DNA of 64,000 nucleotides. Origin: Lewinellaceae bacterium (GTDB lineage Bacteria; Bacteroidota; Bacteroidia; Chitinophagales; Saprospiraceae). The DNA is taken from positions 1,116,001 through 1,180,000 of the forward strand of contig JACJYG010000005.1 in NCBI GenBank assembly GCA_020636215.1. Reading direction: 5' to 3'. Under the pieces are notes generated by a model. That model saw only the letters and a program-made list of their open reading frames with translations, had not been told where the DNA came from and made no database searches. Both the position numbers and the translations under genes were made by a program. How positions within the stretch are numbered: position 1 is the stretch's first letter; every line of letters begins with the position of its first letter. Shown piece by piece: positions 53,659 to 63,084 of the stretch.

Positions 53659-54279
53659 CTACCCCCCTTCACCAAATCCCCGTTTTTCCCGAACGGTTTC
53701 CTGTTGTTCTTCTGTCAGGACGTTATCGAAAACATCCGTCATGAATTTTCGCCGCAACGCCCGGCGCTCTTCACCGGACGGGATGGTATTGAAGTCGTAA
53801 TTGTCCGAAAGCGCCTTCAGCTTTTCTTCCTGTTGAGGGCTCAGATTGATGCCCAGCGTACCCAGTTGCTTAAGCGTCCGGCCGGTGATATCGATATTTC
53901 GGGTTTTCTTTTCCGGCTCTTCCTGGCCGGCCTGCCAGTCATTTTTGGCGAGCAGGCGTTCTTCCGCCTGAGCCGCATCGCGTTTTGCCGGTGCTGCCGG
54001 TTTGGTTTCCAGCACTGGGACGATTGTTCCAGCGGTTTTTGGCAGCGGTTTTTCCGGAGTGGAGGGAGCTTGTGGTGATGATTCCCGGGTGGAGGCCAGG
54101 GGCGCTTCAATGGCCTGTGGAGCTGATTCTGGTTCCATCGTTGTCGATGGCTCAATCGGAGGCTGTGGTGCGCTCGTCGGTGGCGGCGCCTCCTGTCCGG
54201 GAGGCTTTTCAGCGGGGCCGCAGGAAGCCAGTGCTATGATTAAGCATACAAAAAGCAGGTAAGGTTTCAAGCTATCCAT
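53659..54279 (-). CDS. Proline-rich lipoprotein of unknown function
   Basis: Start at 54279 by lipoprotein signal (MDSLKPYLLFVCLIIALASC). The 206-aa protein has a Pro/Glu/Ser-rich spacer (residues 22-110) and a folded C-terminus (DITGRTLKQLGTLGINLSPQQEEKLKALSDNYDF... FDNVLTEEQQETVREKRG) resembling the LTxxQ/Spy-like or Heavy-metal-resistance-type helical motif with two L(S/T)xxQ(Q) segments. Last gene of the minus-strand run that includes the pyrrole-type operon, 29 bp after the methyltransferase stop; a link to the pathway is not evident. Confidence 0.72.
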   Translation of the reverse strand: MDSLKPYLLFVCLIIALASCGPAEKPPGQEAPPPTSAPQPPIEPSTTMEPESAPQAIEAPLASTRESSPQAPSTPEKPLPKTAGTIVPVLETKPAAPAKRDAAQAEERLLAKNDWQAGQEEPEKKTRNIDITGRTLKQLGTLGINLSPQQEEKLKALSDNYDFNTIPSGEERRALRRKFMTDVFDNVLTEEQQETVREKRGFGEGG

Positions 54280-54307
54280 CTTAAGTTGAGATTTCGTAAC
54301 GGGGCGT

Positions 54308-55021
54308 TCAAGCCCCTTTGGCAATCAAGGCGTAAACAGCGGGAATCCGCACCGCTTCTCCGCGGGGCAGTGTCAGGTTGGTCAGCAGATGGCCTTCTCC
54401 GCTGGCCAGGATGTTGAACCCCGGAGCGGGAAAAAGCCGGGGCAGGTGCTCCAGATTGATGCCATGTGGCGGCAGGTTGCTGACGAATACTTCCTGTACG
54501 GCTTTGGGCAACTCATGGAACCCATGAGTCGCCTCCGCAAAATAGCTTCTGATATTGTCGGCCACTTCGATGAAATACAAGCGCCCCCTTTCCCCCATGA
54601 GCAGCGAAAGGTTGGCCACAAACCGGGCTTGCTCTGCAGCATCAACCTGGTGCATCACCCCGCGCATGTAAAGGTTCATGTCGCCATACTTTTGGTGAAG
54701 GGCGGCGCAGGCTTCCGGGTCGGCAGCATCAAGGGTTTGAAATTCCAGGTTGGCCAGGGTGTGTTCGGCCGCCGCCAGCGCCACAGCAGTTGGGGCGGCG
54801 TCTACACCGATGACCCTGGGATAGTAGGCGGACAAGTAATGCGCCTGTTCGCCTGTCCCGCAGCCAATGTCCAGCACCGGAAGCTCCGGGTGGAAATAGC
54901 TTTGAAAGATTTCCAGGTCTTTGCCAACCGACAGCGCGGCGGGTACGTCCCATAGCGCCTTGCGCGCTTCCTTCACATAGGTCTTTTCGTAAAAAGCATC
55001 CCAGTATTGACCGTATTTCAT
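54308..55021 (-). CDS. SAM-dependent methyltransferase in pyrrole-type operon
   Basis: The 237-aa protein has motif I VLDIGCGTGEQAHYLSAYY, VIGVDAAPTAVALA, and LETLDAADPEACA-type acidic loops, then MYMRGVMHQVDAAEQARFVANLSLLMGERGRLYFIEV. It starts 6 bp after the halogenase-like gene, so translational coupling is likely. It may methylate the pathway product (N- or O-methylation). Confidence 0.86.
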   Translation of the reverse strand: MKYGQYWDAFYEKTYVKEARKALWDVPAALSVGKDLEIFQSYFHPELPVLDIGCGTGEQAHYLSAYYPRVIGVDAAPTAVALAAAEHTLANLEFQTLDAADPEACAALHQKYGDMNLYMRGVMHQVDAAEQARFVANLSLLMGERGRLYFIEVADNIRSYFAEATHGFHELPKAVQEVFVSNLPPHGINLEHLPRLFPAPGFNILASGEGHLLTNLTLPRGEAVRIPAVYALIAKGA

Positions 55022-55027
55022 CGCTTC

Positions 55028-56383
55028 TTATGATTGCATTTCGGGCATCAGGCAAATCTGCTGCTCCTTGTCGGCATCCATGTGCCCGGTTAAGTTCTTG
55101 TATTTGTCGATCATCTTCTGGCTGCGCAAAGTCTCGATTGCCCGCAGGTACCGTTCGTGTTCCTTGAAGAAATCGCCGGCTAGCAACAGGTGCAGGATCG
55201 AGTAGGCCGATTCAAACTTGTCGTAGCTGAAGTCGCCGTTATCCTGCAGGTCGGAAAAGGCGATGGAGTTCGGTTCGTAGAAAGTACAGATTAGTTCTTC
55301 GATCACTTTGTACCCTCCGGCCATATCGGCGTAAGCCTTCTCCATAACGGAGTAGTCTTTATCGCGGAATACCTTATCAATACCGTTGGCCACCATCTTG
55401 GCTGCCATCATGCCCAGGTAGATACCGCTGGAGAAAATGGGATCGAGGAAAGCTGCTGCATCACCGACGATCGCGTGGTTGTGCCCGAATTTTTCTTCCG
55501 CATAATAAGAGAAGTCGCCGTTGCTGACCACATCCCAGTACCGTTCGGCATCGCCGATGATTTTCATCACAATCGGAGAAGATGCCAGTTCCTGCAGATA
55601 CAGCGCTTGTTGCCAGTTGCGGGCGCCGTGTTCTTTCGACAAGATCTTGCGTTGCTCCTGAGCGTAGCTCATATTGAGGGCCAGGCCGATACTGAGGCGG
55701 TCGTCTTTGAGGGGGATCATCCAGATCCAGCCCAGTTTTTCACCACCGAGGTGTACGATCTTGATATTGCCGTTGGCCAGGGATTCATCCAGTTTGGCGT
55801 TTTTCCAATGGCAGGACAAGGCCATGCGGATGTGCAGGCGGGTAAAAGGTTTTTGATTGCCCAACATTCGGGGCAGGAAGCAGTCCTGTCCGCTGGCGTC
55901 CACCAGGAAGCGGCTTTCGAACTGCAGCATTTCACCCTCAGGTGTTTGAGCGTAAACCTTGGCGTTATCGCCCGGTTGCCCCAGTTCTACTTTGGTGACC
56001 TGGGTCTCCTCCCGTACTTCAACGCCTTGTTTCCGGCTGTGTTGAAGCAGCAGGTCGTCGAATTCGGAACGGCGGGCATGGAAAGAGAGGCTTTGCGGGC
56101 CGTCGATCACCCGGTTAAAGCACCAGTGTGAGCTGCGGCTGCCGTCGATATTGGCGAAGGTTACGCCGGGTTTTCGGGTGAAATTGGCTTTCACATCTTC
56201 CAGAACGCCGAGTTCTTCGAACAGGTCGTAACAAAAGGGCAACATGGATTCTCCGATGTGTTCCCGTGGGAATTTTGCTTTTTCCAATACCAATGCCTGA
56301 TAGCCTGCCCGCGCCAGCATGGTGGCCATTGTAGAGCCCGTCGGGCCGCCACCGATAATGATTACGTCGTAAAGAGGTTTCAT
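55028..56383 (-). CDS. FAD-dependent halogenase-like oxidoreductase
   Basis: The 451-aa protein has the FAD site IIIGGGPTGSTMATMLARAG (GxGxxG at 11-16), FPREHIGESMLP, and GDAAAFLDPIFSSGI. It also has the two halogenase marks: Lys71 in FTRKPG (the hypochlorous-acid-channelling Lys of flavin halogenases) and a WIWMIP at 219-224 fitting WxWxIP. Carrier-bound-substrate halogenases such as PltA chlorinate pyrrolyl-S-carrier protein. The operon supplies exactly such a carrier, which supports this role, though related monooxygenases share the fold. Confidence 0.78.
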   Translation of the reverse strand: MKPLYDVIIIGGGPTGSTMATMLARAGYQALVLEKAKFPREHIGESMLPFCYDLFEELGVLEDVKANFTRKPGVTFANIDGSRSSHWCFNRVIDGPQSLSFHARRSEFDDLLLQHSRKQGVEVREETQVTKVELGQPGDNAKVYAQTPEGEMLQFESRFLVDASGQDCFLPRMLGNQKPFTRLHIRMALSCHWKNAKLDESLANGNIKIVHLGGEKLGWIWMIPLKDDRLSIGLALNMSYAQEQRKILSKEHGARNWQQALYLQELASSPIVMKIIGDAERYWDVVSNGDFSYYAEEKFGHNHAIVGDAAAFLDPIFSSGIYLGMMAAKMVANGIDKVFRDKDYSVMEKAYADMAGGYKVIEELICTFYEPNSIAFSDLQDNGDFSYDKFESAYSILHLLLAGDFFKEHERYLRAIETLRSQKMIDKYKNLTGHMDADKEQQICLMPEMQS

Positions 56384-56420
56384 AGTTTACTGAATTATAG
56401 AGATGGTAATAATGATTTTC

Positions 56421-57569
56421 CTACAATCCCATTGATTGGGCGATGATATTCTTTTGCATTTCAGAAGTGCCGGAGTAGATCGTACTGCTCATGGCATCCC
56501 GCTGAGAGCGTTCCGCTTCTCCGTTGGGGTGCCCGGCAGCGCCAAACAAGCCGGCGATCATCAGGGTCATTTTTTTATACAGTTCACTGATGGAAAGCTT
56601 GGCCATCGCCGCTTCGCGGGATACGCTTTTGCCCTGGCCCATTTTCCAGGCTGCCGAGTAGGCCATTAGGCGTGCTGATTCCAGCCGGGCTTGCATTTCC
56701 GCCAGGGCGTAACTGATAGCCTGGCGTTCGTGCCGCGGCGCCCCCCCGGCGATCTGATCCCGGACCAGTTGGGTTGCCATTTCCAGCAGGCGCTGCATAT
56801 TGCCCAGGTGGCAGCCCCCCAGGCAAACCCTTTCCCATTCCATCGAACGGTTGAAGATCATAGCGCCCCGCCCCAGGCGGCCAACGAGGAAGCTCTTATC
56901 CACGTTCATATTGTCAAAAAACAACTCGCCCAGCGGGCAGCTTCTCAGTCCCATTTTATTCCATGGGGCTCCGGTCTTATAATCGTGTATCCGCCGGTCG
57001 AGCCAGAAGGCGGTAATGCCTCCGAGATACCCCCGCTCCGGATCGGTAGCGGCGTAGAGTAACACCCCGTCGGCAACCGGCCCGTTGCTGACAAAGCTTT
57101 TGGCGCCGCTTATCCGAAATCCGCTTGCTTCCTCTACCGCCAGGGTTCGCATCTGAAAGGCGTCGGAGCCGGAAGAGGGCTCTGACATGGCATTGGCGGC
57201 GATCAGCTCGCCATTGCATAGCCCCGGCAAATAGGTTTCCTTCAGTTCTTCGCTGCCATATAGCCACAAAGGCACGACACAGGCCAGCAAATGAGCGCTG
57301 ATTGCAAAATTCAGGCCATTATCCTTACAGCCATACCCCAGGGCCTCCAGAGCCAACAGGGTGGAAAGCGGGTCGAGCCCACGGCCGCCGTATGTTTCCG
57401 GGATGGCTAAACCCGGCAATCGGATCTGGCCGGCTGCGGCCCACCACTGCCGGTCGAATTGTTGGCTGCGGTCGCGCAGCTCTTCCCCGCCGGACAAATG
57501 GGCGGCAGCAAATGCTTTGATTTCCTGCTGCAAGGCCTTTTGCTCATCAGTGGGGGTAAAAGAAAACAT
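56421..57569 (-). CDS. Acyl-CoA-dehydrogenase-type prolyl-carrier dehydrogenase (PltE-like)
   Basis: The 382-aa flavoprotein of the acyl-CoA dehydrogenase fold has Glu244 in SMEWERVCLGG as catalytic base, with FAD/substrate loops AMSEPSSGSDAF and TIYSGTSEMQKNI. In the pyoluteorin and prodigiosin pathways this enzyme oxidises prolyl-S-carrier to pyrrole-2-carboxyl-S-carrier. It lies between the A-domain and halogenase-like genes, as expected for such a cluster; 37 bp separate it from the halogenase-like gene. Confidence 0.82.
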   Translation of the reverse strand: MFSFTPTDEQKALQQEIKAFAAAHLSGGEELRDRSQQFDRQWWAAAGQIRLPGLAIPETYGGRGLDPLSTLLALEALGYGCKDNGLNFAISAHLLACVVPLWLYGSEELKETYLPGLCNGELIAANAMSEPSSGSDAFQMRTLAVEEASGFRISGAKSFVSNGPVADGVLLYAATDPERGYLGGITAFWLDRRIHDYKTGAPWNKMGLRSCPLGELFFDNMNVDKSFLVGRLGRGAMIFNRSMEWERVCLGGCHLGNMQRLLEMATQLVRDQIAGGAPRHERQAISYALAEMQARLESARLMAYSAAWKMGQGKSVSREAAMAKLSISELYKKMTLMIAGLFGAAGHPNGEAERSQRDAMSSTIYSGTSEMQKNIIAQSMGL

Positions 57570-57587
57570 ACAGTCTATTTGCTTTGG

Positions 57588-59108
57588 TCAAACCAGTTGC
57601 ATCAAGGCCGGATAATTGACCTTGTGCGTTGTTGTTTTGGGCGTTTCCACCAAATGGACCAGTTTGTCCGGAACCATATAGGCTGGCAAATTCTGGACCA
57701 GAAATTCTTTTAGGGCCAGCACAGGCAGGGCCGTTTCAGGCGCTTTAGTACTATAAAAAGCAATGATCTGAACATCCTGGCCCTCGGGTTGCACACTGAC
57801 GACGCCCGCTTCTGCAATATCCGGATGATGATGCAGGGCCGCTTCGATCTCTCCCAGCTCAATGCGGTAGCCGTACCGCTTGACCATGCGGTCCTTACGG
57901 CTTACATATTCCATTTCCAGTTGATTGTCCACCCGGACGATATCGCCGGTTCGGTACCATTGTTCCCCTTGTTCCGTCCAGAATGCCCGTTCATTGCGTT
58001 CCGGGAGGTTCAGGTATCCGGCCATGACCGATTCGCCGGCCACCAACAACTCGCCTTCCAGGCCAGGTTTCAGTAGATGGCTTTGCTCATCCACCAATAT
58101 CCGGCAGCGGGCATAGGGGCAGGCGATACCGATGGGGTAGGGGGCTGATTGCTCCTCCGGGATCAGTTCGGGGATGGGGTGGAACGTGCAGACATTTGTT
58201 TCAGTGGGGCCATACAGGTTATAGAATGCCGCCGTATGCCAGCGGGCTTTAATCTCCCGCAGGGGGGTGATGGGGAATACCTCGCCGGCAAACAACACGA
58301 TCCGGAGGCTGTCATGCTGATAGCGTTCCATCCGCCCGAATCGGAGCATCATCTTGAGGGTGGTTGGCGTAGCATACCAGACGCTGATATGGTGCTCATC
58401 GATCAGAGCCGCCAGTTGCATGGGGTTCTTGGCCATTTGCGAGCCGATCAGCACAACGCTGGCGCCATGTAAAACGGCGGTAAACAGGTCGAACACAGAA
58501 AGGTCGAAATGGAAAGGCGCAATCGATGAGAAGACATCTTTTTCGGAAATACCGAAAGCCTGCCCTGCCCATTGTACAAAACAAAAGGCATTTCGATGCG
58601 TAATGAGCACCCCTTTCGGAAGGCCGGTCGAACCAGAGGTATACAGGATGTAGGCCAGGCCAGAAGGAATATCGAGCGGGCTGGCGCCCTGAAAATCCAG
58701 AATTAGCAAGGCCAGCGGCAAACCGGGAATCTCCCGCACCGAGCACTTGCCTTCGAAATGGCTGGCGTAGGTTTCCAGCTGATCGCTTGAAACCAGCAGT
58801 GCTTTGGCCTGGCAATTTTCCAGGATGTAGCCGTTGCGGTTTTCCGGAGCTTCCACATCTACCGGGACATAAGCGGCCTCCGCTTCCAGAATACCGAAAA
58901 TAGCCCCAACCGAAAGGATGGATTTGGGCAGGCAAACGCCCACCCGGTCGCCGGCCTCTACTCCGTTGTCAGACAAGAGTTGGGAGAGGCGGGCAGCGAG
59001 CTGTTGTAAAGCCCCATAAGTAATACGGCCTTGTTCCGGCTCAATAAATGCGGTGCGTTCCGGAAATTTTTCTGAAGTTTGGCGCAACAGCCCGCTTAGC
59101 TTAGGCAT
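57588..59108 (-). CDS. Prolyl-AMP ligase-like adenylation enzyme (PltF/RedM type)
   Basis: Start at 59108 (MPKLSGLLRQ), overlapping the carrier-protein stop by 8 bp. The 506-aa adenylating enzyme has A3 LAYILYTSGSTGLPKGV, A5 FYNLYGPTETNVCTF, A7 YRTGDIV, and a C-terminal Lys in KTTTHKVNY. The block AFYNLYGPTETNVCT with IAPFHFDLSVFDLF is characteristic of L-prolyl-carrier ligases that prime pyrrole synthesis. It would load proline onto the adjacent carrier. Substrate inferred from family pattern and neighbours. Confidence 0.85.
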   Translation of the reverse strand: MPKLSGLLRQTSEKFPERTAFIEPEQGRITYGALQQLAARLSQLLSDNGVEAGDRVGVCLPKSILSVGAIFGILEAEAAYVPVDVEAPENRNGYILENCQAKALLVSSDQLETYASHFEGKCSVREIPGLPLALLILDFQGASPLDIPSGLAYILYTSGSTGLPKGVLITHRNAFCFVQWAGQAFGISEKDVFSSIAPFHFDLSVFDLFTAVLHGASVVLIGSQMAKNPMQLAALIDEHHISVWYATPTTLKMMLRFGRMERYQHDSLRIVLFAGEVFPITPLREIKARWHTAAFYNLYGPTETNVCTFHPIPELIPEEQSAPYPIGIACPYARCRILVDEQSHLLKPGLEGELLVAGESVMAGYLNLPERNERAFWTEQGEQWYRTGDIVRVDNQLEMEYVSRKDRMVKRYGYRIELGEIEAALHHHPDIAEAGVVSVQPEGQDVQIIAFYSTKAPETALPVLALKEFLVQNLPAYMVPDKLVHLVETPKTTTHKVNYPALMQLV

Positions 59109-59373
59109 GTTCCTGTTGTTTACCTTCCACAAAATTGGCGATTAAGTCCAGGGAGTCAAGATTATCGTGGTTGACTTCGTGGGGCTTGAATTCGATTTTG
59201 TATTCTTTCTCCAGAAATTCAACCAGCAACAGGGCCGAAATTGAGTCAATCAGCCGGCTGCTCAGCAGCGGTGTGTCATCTTGTAACTCTTCCTGGCTAA
59301 TGGGGAGGTTGAGCTCTGCAACCAGGTATTCCCGAACTTTTCCCTTGATCGATTCCATGATTACGGTTTTCAA
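59101..59373 (-). CDS. Acyl/peptidyl carrier protein (PltL-like)
   Basis: The 90-aa acidic four-helix protein has the phosphopantetheine Ser44 in SSRLIDSISALLLVEFLE. It is first in the operon and overlaps the adenylation gene (ATGCCTAA). It would carry prolyl and then pyrrolyl groups as thioesters between enzymes. Confidence 0.85.
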   Translation of the reverse strand: MKTVIMESIKGKVREYLVAELNLPISQEELQDDTPLLSSRLIDSISALLLVEFLEKEYKIEFKPHEVNHDNLDSLDLIANFVEGKQQEHA

Positions 59374-59596
59374 TGCCTTGATCTTCCAATGGATACAAGA
59401 CAGGCGATAAGTTTATTGAAAATTGTTATTGCTTTTACGGCATTTGGCGTGAAAAGATACACGATTATTCGATTATTTCTGGAGACAGCCTTGGGAAACC
59501 TTCCGAACGTCGCATGTCGCATGTCGCACCCCGGCTTTGGGCCTTCTGCATGTCGCACCTCGCAGGTTTCAGTCGATTTTGGCGCTTCCGGCCTAT

Positions 59597-59772
59597 TGAC
59601 GCCTAGACCTCTAGACCTCCCGACCTCCCGACCTAAAGACCTCCCGACCTCCCGACCTTCCCGACTCAGCCCACCGGGCTTCGCCGGGATGAAAAGCTGC
59701 GGTGCACCTTTTCAACTGACCTCCCGACCTAAAGACCTCCCGACCTAAAGACCTAAAGACCTAATGACCTAC
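59597..59772 (+). repeat. 8-bp tandem repeats (GACCTCCC / GACCTAAA)
   Basis: Two blocks of GACCTCCC and GACCTAAA units (about 20 in all) are separated by a 50-bp unique piece. They fill the intergenic gap between the carrier-protein gene and the Smr gene; in the rest of the gap (59374-59596) I see no gene. Confidence 0.88.
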
Positions 59773-59774
59773 CC

Positions 59775-60818
59775 CTAGAAAATCACCTCCGTCGCCCCAT
59801 ACCCATAGCGCGGGTGGAATTCATTGCGGAAGGAGGCTACCTCCGGCATTTGCAGGAGCCGGCTGGCGATCGTGTCGCGCAGGCGGCCCTTGCCGACGCC
59901 ATGGATGACAAAGACGCGTTCCACGCCGAGGCGGATCGCTTTGTCGATGTAGTTATCGAAATGGGAGATCTGGATGCGCAGGATTTCGGCATTGCTCAGC
60001 TTTTGGTGGTTGGGGACGAGTTTCTCGATATGGAGGTCAATCTCCGGGATAAACTCGGCGAATTCAACCACTTCGTGCGGCATGCGTTGGTGGAAATCCT
60101 GGGAAGAATAGGTAGGCCTGGTGCTGCGTTTGGTGTAGGATTGGAGGTTTTCCTCCTGTTGGTTGATCTCGGGATTGAGGTTCTCGAACAGGCGGTAGAG
60201 GTGAACCGGACGGTTGAGCAGCGGAGCAGTGCGAATATTATTAAAAAACTGCTTGGGCTTGATGCGCAGTTGTTTGCTCATCTTACTACCGGTGCCTTGA
60301 GTAGTGATGCGCCAGCAATCCAAGTCAACTACTGGGGCGTCATTGAGCTGGTCGAACAGCAGCTCTCCCAATAAGACAGCCGACACCTGAGCGAGTTTGC
60401 CGTTTTGACGCAGGCTTACCCGATCTTTCAAGCGGAGTTCAAAAGTGAAAAGCGCATCGTAACGCGTATCATTGATGAGGTACATCTGGTACTTATCCGC
60501 ATGTCCATCCGGCCGCAGCACCGGGTCGAAGGCCAGTTGGATGCCGACACTTTTCAGAATGGTGTATTGGCTCTCGATCGGAGGGCGGTCGGGCCGCCTC
60601 TTCTCCTGCTCTTCGGGCACCTGGATGATCTTTGCCTTGACGCTGGGTTTTTTGTCAATATAATCCTCGGCCCGAATGAGGTCGTCGAGGAAAGCAGGGA
60701 TCTCAAAATCGTTGTCGTCCAGTTGGACATTGACCATGCCGTTGTCAAGCAGGCCTGTGACAACACCTTCATCCCTGGAGTGCAGGAAACGTACCCGGGT
60801 GCCGATGGAGAAGAGCAT
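59775..60818 (-). CDS. DUF2027/Smr-domain protein
   Basis: The 347-aa protein has a short N-terminal SH3-like start (GTRVRFLHSRDEGVVTGLLDNGMVNVQLDDNDFEIPAFLDDL), a middle domain of DUF2027 type, and a C-terminal Smr domain with EIDLHIEKL and FVIHGVGKGRLRDTIASRL (HGxGxG), a MutS2-like nicking-nuclease or RNA-binding fold. Common as a single copy in Bacteroidota; precise role not settled. Confidence 0.88.
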   Translation of the reverse strand: MLFSIGTRVRFLHSRDEGVVTGLLDNGMVNVQLDDNDFEIPAFLDDLIRAEDYIDKKPSVKAKIIQVPEEQEKRRPDRPPIESQYTILKSVGIQLAFDPVLRPDGHADKYQMYLINDTRYDALFTFELRLKDRVSLRQNGKLAQVSAVLLGELLFDQLNDAPVVDLDCWRITTQGTGSKMSKQLRIKPKQFFNNIRTAPLLNRPVHLYRLFENLNPEINQQEENLQSYTKRSTRPTYSSQDFHQRMPHEVVEFAEFIPEIDLHIEKLVPNHQKLSNAEILRIQISHFDNYIDKAIRLGVERVFVIHGVGKGRLRDTIASRLLQMPEVASFRNEFHPRYGYGATEVIF

Positions 60819-60908
60819 GGTGCTTTGGACTAGGTTTTGCAGGAAACAATTACTTTTGATCCCGGTTCAAATTTACCTATTCCCGGCAGGGCAGACAAAT
60901 ATTAGCTT

Positions 60909-61583
60909 ATGAATCTACGCTGGAAAGTTGCCCAGGCGGCAGAAATTCGCTGGTGGAAGCTTTACCTGCGCCGGAAGGATCCGCAGGAATACCTCCGGCG
61001 GAAGGCCGCCTACTGGCGCAGGGTGCTGAAGCAGGCAGCGTTGGAGCTCCTGCCCGGGCAGCGTATTCTGGATGCCGGCTGTGGCCCGGCGGGTATTTTT
61101 ATCATTCTTCAGGAACATAAAGTGGATGCACTTGACCCTCTGTTGCCTTTGTATGAAGCTGGCTTACCTCACTTTCAGCCCCGGCAATACCCCAATGTGC
61201 GTTTCCTGCCCGTCCCGCTCGAAGATTTTCAACCGGGCCCCGTTTACGACACGGTTTTCTGCCTTAATGTTATTAACCATGTTGGCCGGTTGGCCCAGGC
61301 CACGGATGCCCTGGCCCAAGGCCTGCGCCCCGGCGGCCGGCTGGTTTTGTCGGTCGACACCCATAATTTCCAATTTCTGAAAAAACTGTTCCAACTCCTT
61401 CCCGGCGATATCCTGCACCCTCACCAATTTAGTTTGCCCGATTATCAACGCTTGCTGGAACAAAGAGGCCTGATCCTGGAACGGACGGTGCGGATGAAAA
61501 GAGGGCTCATTTTTGATGATCATCTGATGGTCTTATCCCAGCCATTTAACCTACCCCCAGCTTCCCTTAGTGCTTCTTCCTGA
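60909..61583 (+). CDS. SAM-dependent methyltransferase
   Basis: The 224-aa protein has motif I RILDAGCGPAGIFII, a post-I acidic LDPLLPLYE, and YDTVFCLNVINHVGRLAQATDALAQGLRPGGRLVLSVDTHN. It overlaps the flippase gene tail-to-tail by 17 bp. The neighbourhood suggests sugar or polysaccharide modification. Confidence 0.87.
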   Translation: MNLRWKVAQAAEIRWWKLYLRRKDPQEYLRRKAAYWRRVLKQAALELLPGQRILDAGCGPAGIFIILQEHKVDALDPLLPLYEAGLPHFQPRQYPNVRFLPVPLEDFQPGPVYDTVFCLNVINHVGRLAQATDALAQGLRPGGRLVLSVDTHNFQFLKKLFQLLPGDILHPHQFSLPDYQRLLEQRGLILERTVRMKRGLIFDDHLMVLSQPFNLPPASLSASS

Positions 61584-63066
61584 ATACCATCTCCACGATT
61601 TTCCAGAAGAAATCGGCGAAATCGGGCGCCAGGCGCAGGCCGATGATGAGGCTGCCGAAGAGGATGGTGATGATGGACGAACGCACGATAATGTCCAGGA
61701 CAAAATGATAATGAATCACGGGGATCAGTAGGTTTACGAGCAGGCAGAGGGCGCCGGCGGCGATGACCTTGATCATGTTCCAGGAAAAAGGGTGCATCTG
61801 GTAATGCCGGTACAGGAAGGCCTGAATGAATACATTGATGAGGATGATCGTCAGGGCGGTGGCCGCTGCTGCGCCAGTGATACCGAACGCCTTGATGAAA
61901 ATGTAGTTGGTGATGACCGTGAGCGCTGCGGTGAGGGCCTTGAAGGCCAGGTCGTAGCGGAATTGCGGTGAATAGTTGATCAGCAGGCCATTGTAGCCGT
62001 TGGCGGTGTGGGCCAACTGGCCGATCCCCAGGAAAATGGCGACGTATTGCCCGATGCGGAATTCCTCGCCCAGTATAGCCACGATATTCTCGAGGTTGAT
62101 GGCGATGCCAACAAAGATGAGTATGCCTGCCGTCATGGTGTCCAGGGCGGTGCGGCTGTAGAGTTGCCGGATCTCGCCAAAGTCCTCTCGTTTCCAGGCA
62201 TCCGCCAGGATGGGGGAAACGATCTTGGCCAGCCCCTGATGTGGAATGGTAATGACGGAAGCAAAAAAGGAGTATACGACATAAATACCGCCATAACTAA
62301 AATCCATCAGGGCGGGGATCATCAAAATATCGATCTTGGTGGTGATTTTACTGCCTATAGTTGCAAAAACGGAGTAAAAACTATAACTAGCGATCTGTTT
62401 AAAAAACGGCGTCCGGAGAATTCCGAGGCCCGTCTTGAAATGGAGCTCGCCGATATAATAAGCAAAAACTACCAACCCCAGTACACTTAAAGCAAATCGC
62501 CAGGCATAGAGTATGATGAACTGCTCGAGGTTGATTGTGCCAAAGTAGTATAGCAGGATCAACGCCAGGGCCGTGAGGCGGGCGAAAACATCGCGAAAAA
62601 AAGTGGGAATACGGGGCCGAAAAAGTGCGGAGAGGTAATTTTCCAGCAGCTCCATGTAGCAGGTCAGCGCTAGTGTGATGATCAGCAGGCCGTAATAGGT
62701 TTCAACATAATGCTGACTCTCTTCGGCCTGGTACAAATGAAGAATGGGCCCCTTGGCCAGCAGTATAATACCCGCCGTAAAGGCGATCCCGATCGTCCGC
62801 AGGACGAACATAAAACCTAAGTAGCCGCCGTGCTGCTGCTCTTTATTTTTGAAATAGGGGAAAAACCGGATGATGGCGGCATTGCTGCCAAAGCTCGCCA
62901 GCAGGGTGAATAAACCGGCTAATTCGATCATCCATTGGGTGAAACCAAGGACTTCCTTGCCTACATACCGGGGGAACAGGATGGAATTGTTGACAAAACC
63001 AACAATCAATCCAATATACATAAACACCCCCGACCCAATGCCTTGTCGTTTTATGCTCCCCATCAA
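61567..63066 (-). CDS. Polysaccharide flippase (MATE/Wzx-like)
   Basis: The 499-aa protein has 12-14 hydrophobic helices from the start (GVFMYIGLIVGFVNNSILFPRYVGKEVLG), with PTFFRDVFARLTALALILLYYFG and the family-typical paired-repeat layout. It likely flips lipid-linked oligosaccharides to the periplasm. It is divergent from the sulfotransferase gene, sharing an 18-bp intergenic region. Confidence 0.87.
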   Translation of the reverse strand: MMGSIKRQGIGSGVFMYIGLIVGFVNNSILFPRYVGKEVLGFTQWMIELAGLFTLLASFGSNAAIIRFFPYFKNKEQQHGGYLGFMFVLRTIGIAFTAGIILLAKGPILHLYQAEESQHYVETYYGLLIITLALTCYMELLENYLSALFRPRIPTFFRDVFARLTALALILLYYFGTINLEQFIILYAWRFALSVLGLVVFAYYIGELHFKTGLGILRTPFFKQIASYSFYSVFATIGSKITTKIDILMIPALMDFSYGGIYVVYSFFASVITIPHQGLAKIVSPILADAWKREDFGEIRQLYSRTALDTMTAGILIFVGIAINLENIVAILGEEFRIGQYVAIFLGIGQLAHTANGYNGLLINYSPQFRYDLAFKALTAALTVITNYIFIKAFGITGAAAATALTIILINVFIQAFLYRHYQMHPFSWNMIKVIAAGALCLLVNLLIPVIHYHFVLDIIVRSSIITILFGSLIIGLRLAPDFADFFWKIVEMVFRKKH

Positions 63067-63084
63067 GAAACAGGATTAAGCACG

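Noticed and set aside
59597..59772. Repeat block considered as a CRISPR array
   Set aside because: Units are 8 bp and contiguous without spacers, and no cas genes are nearby.
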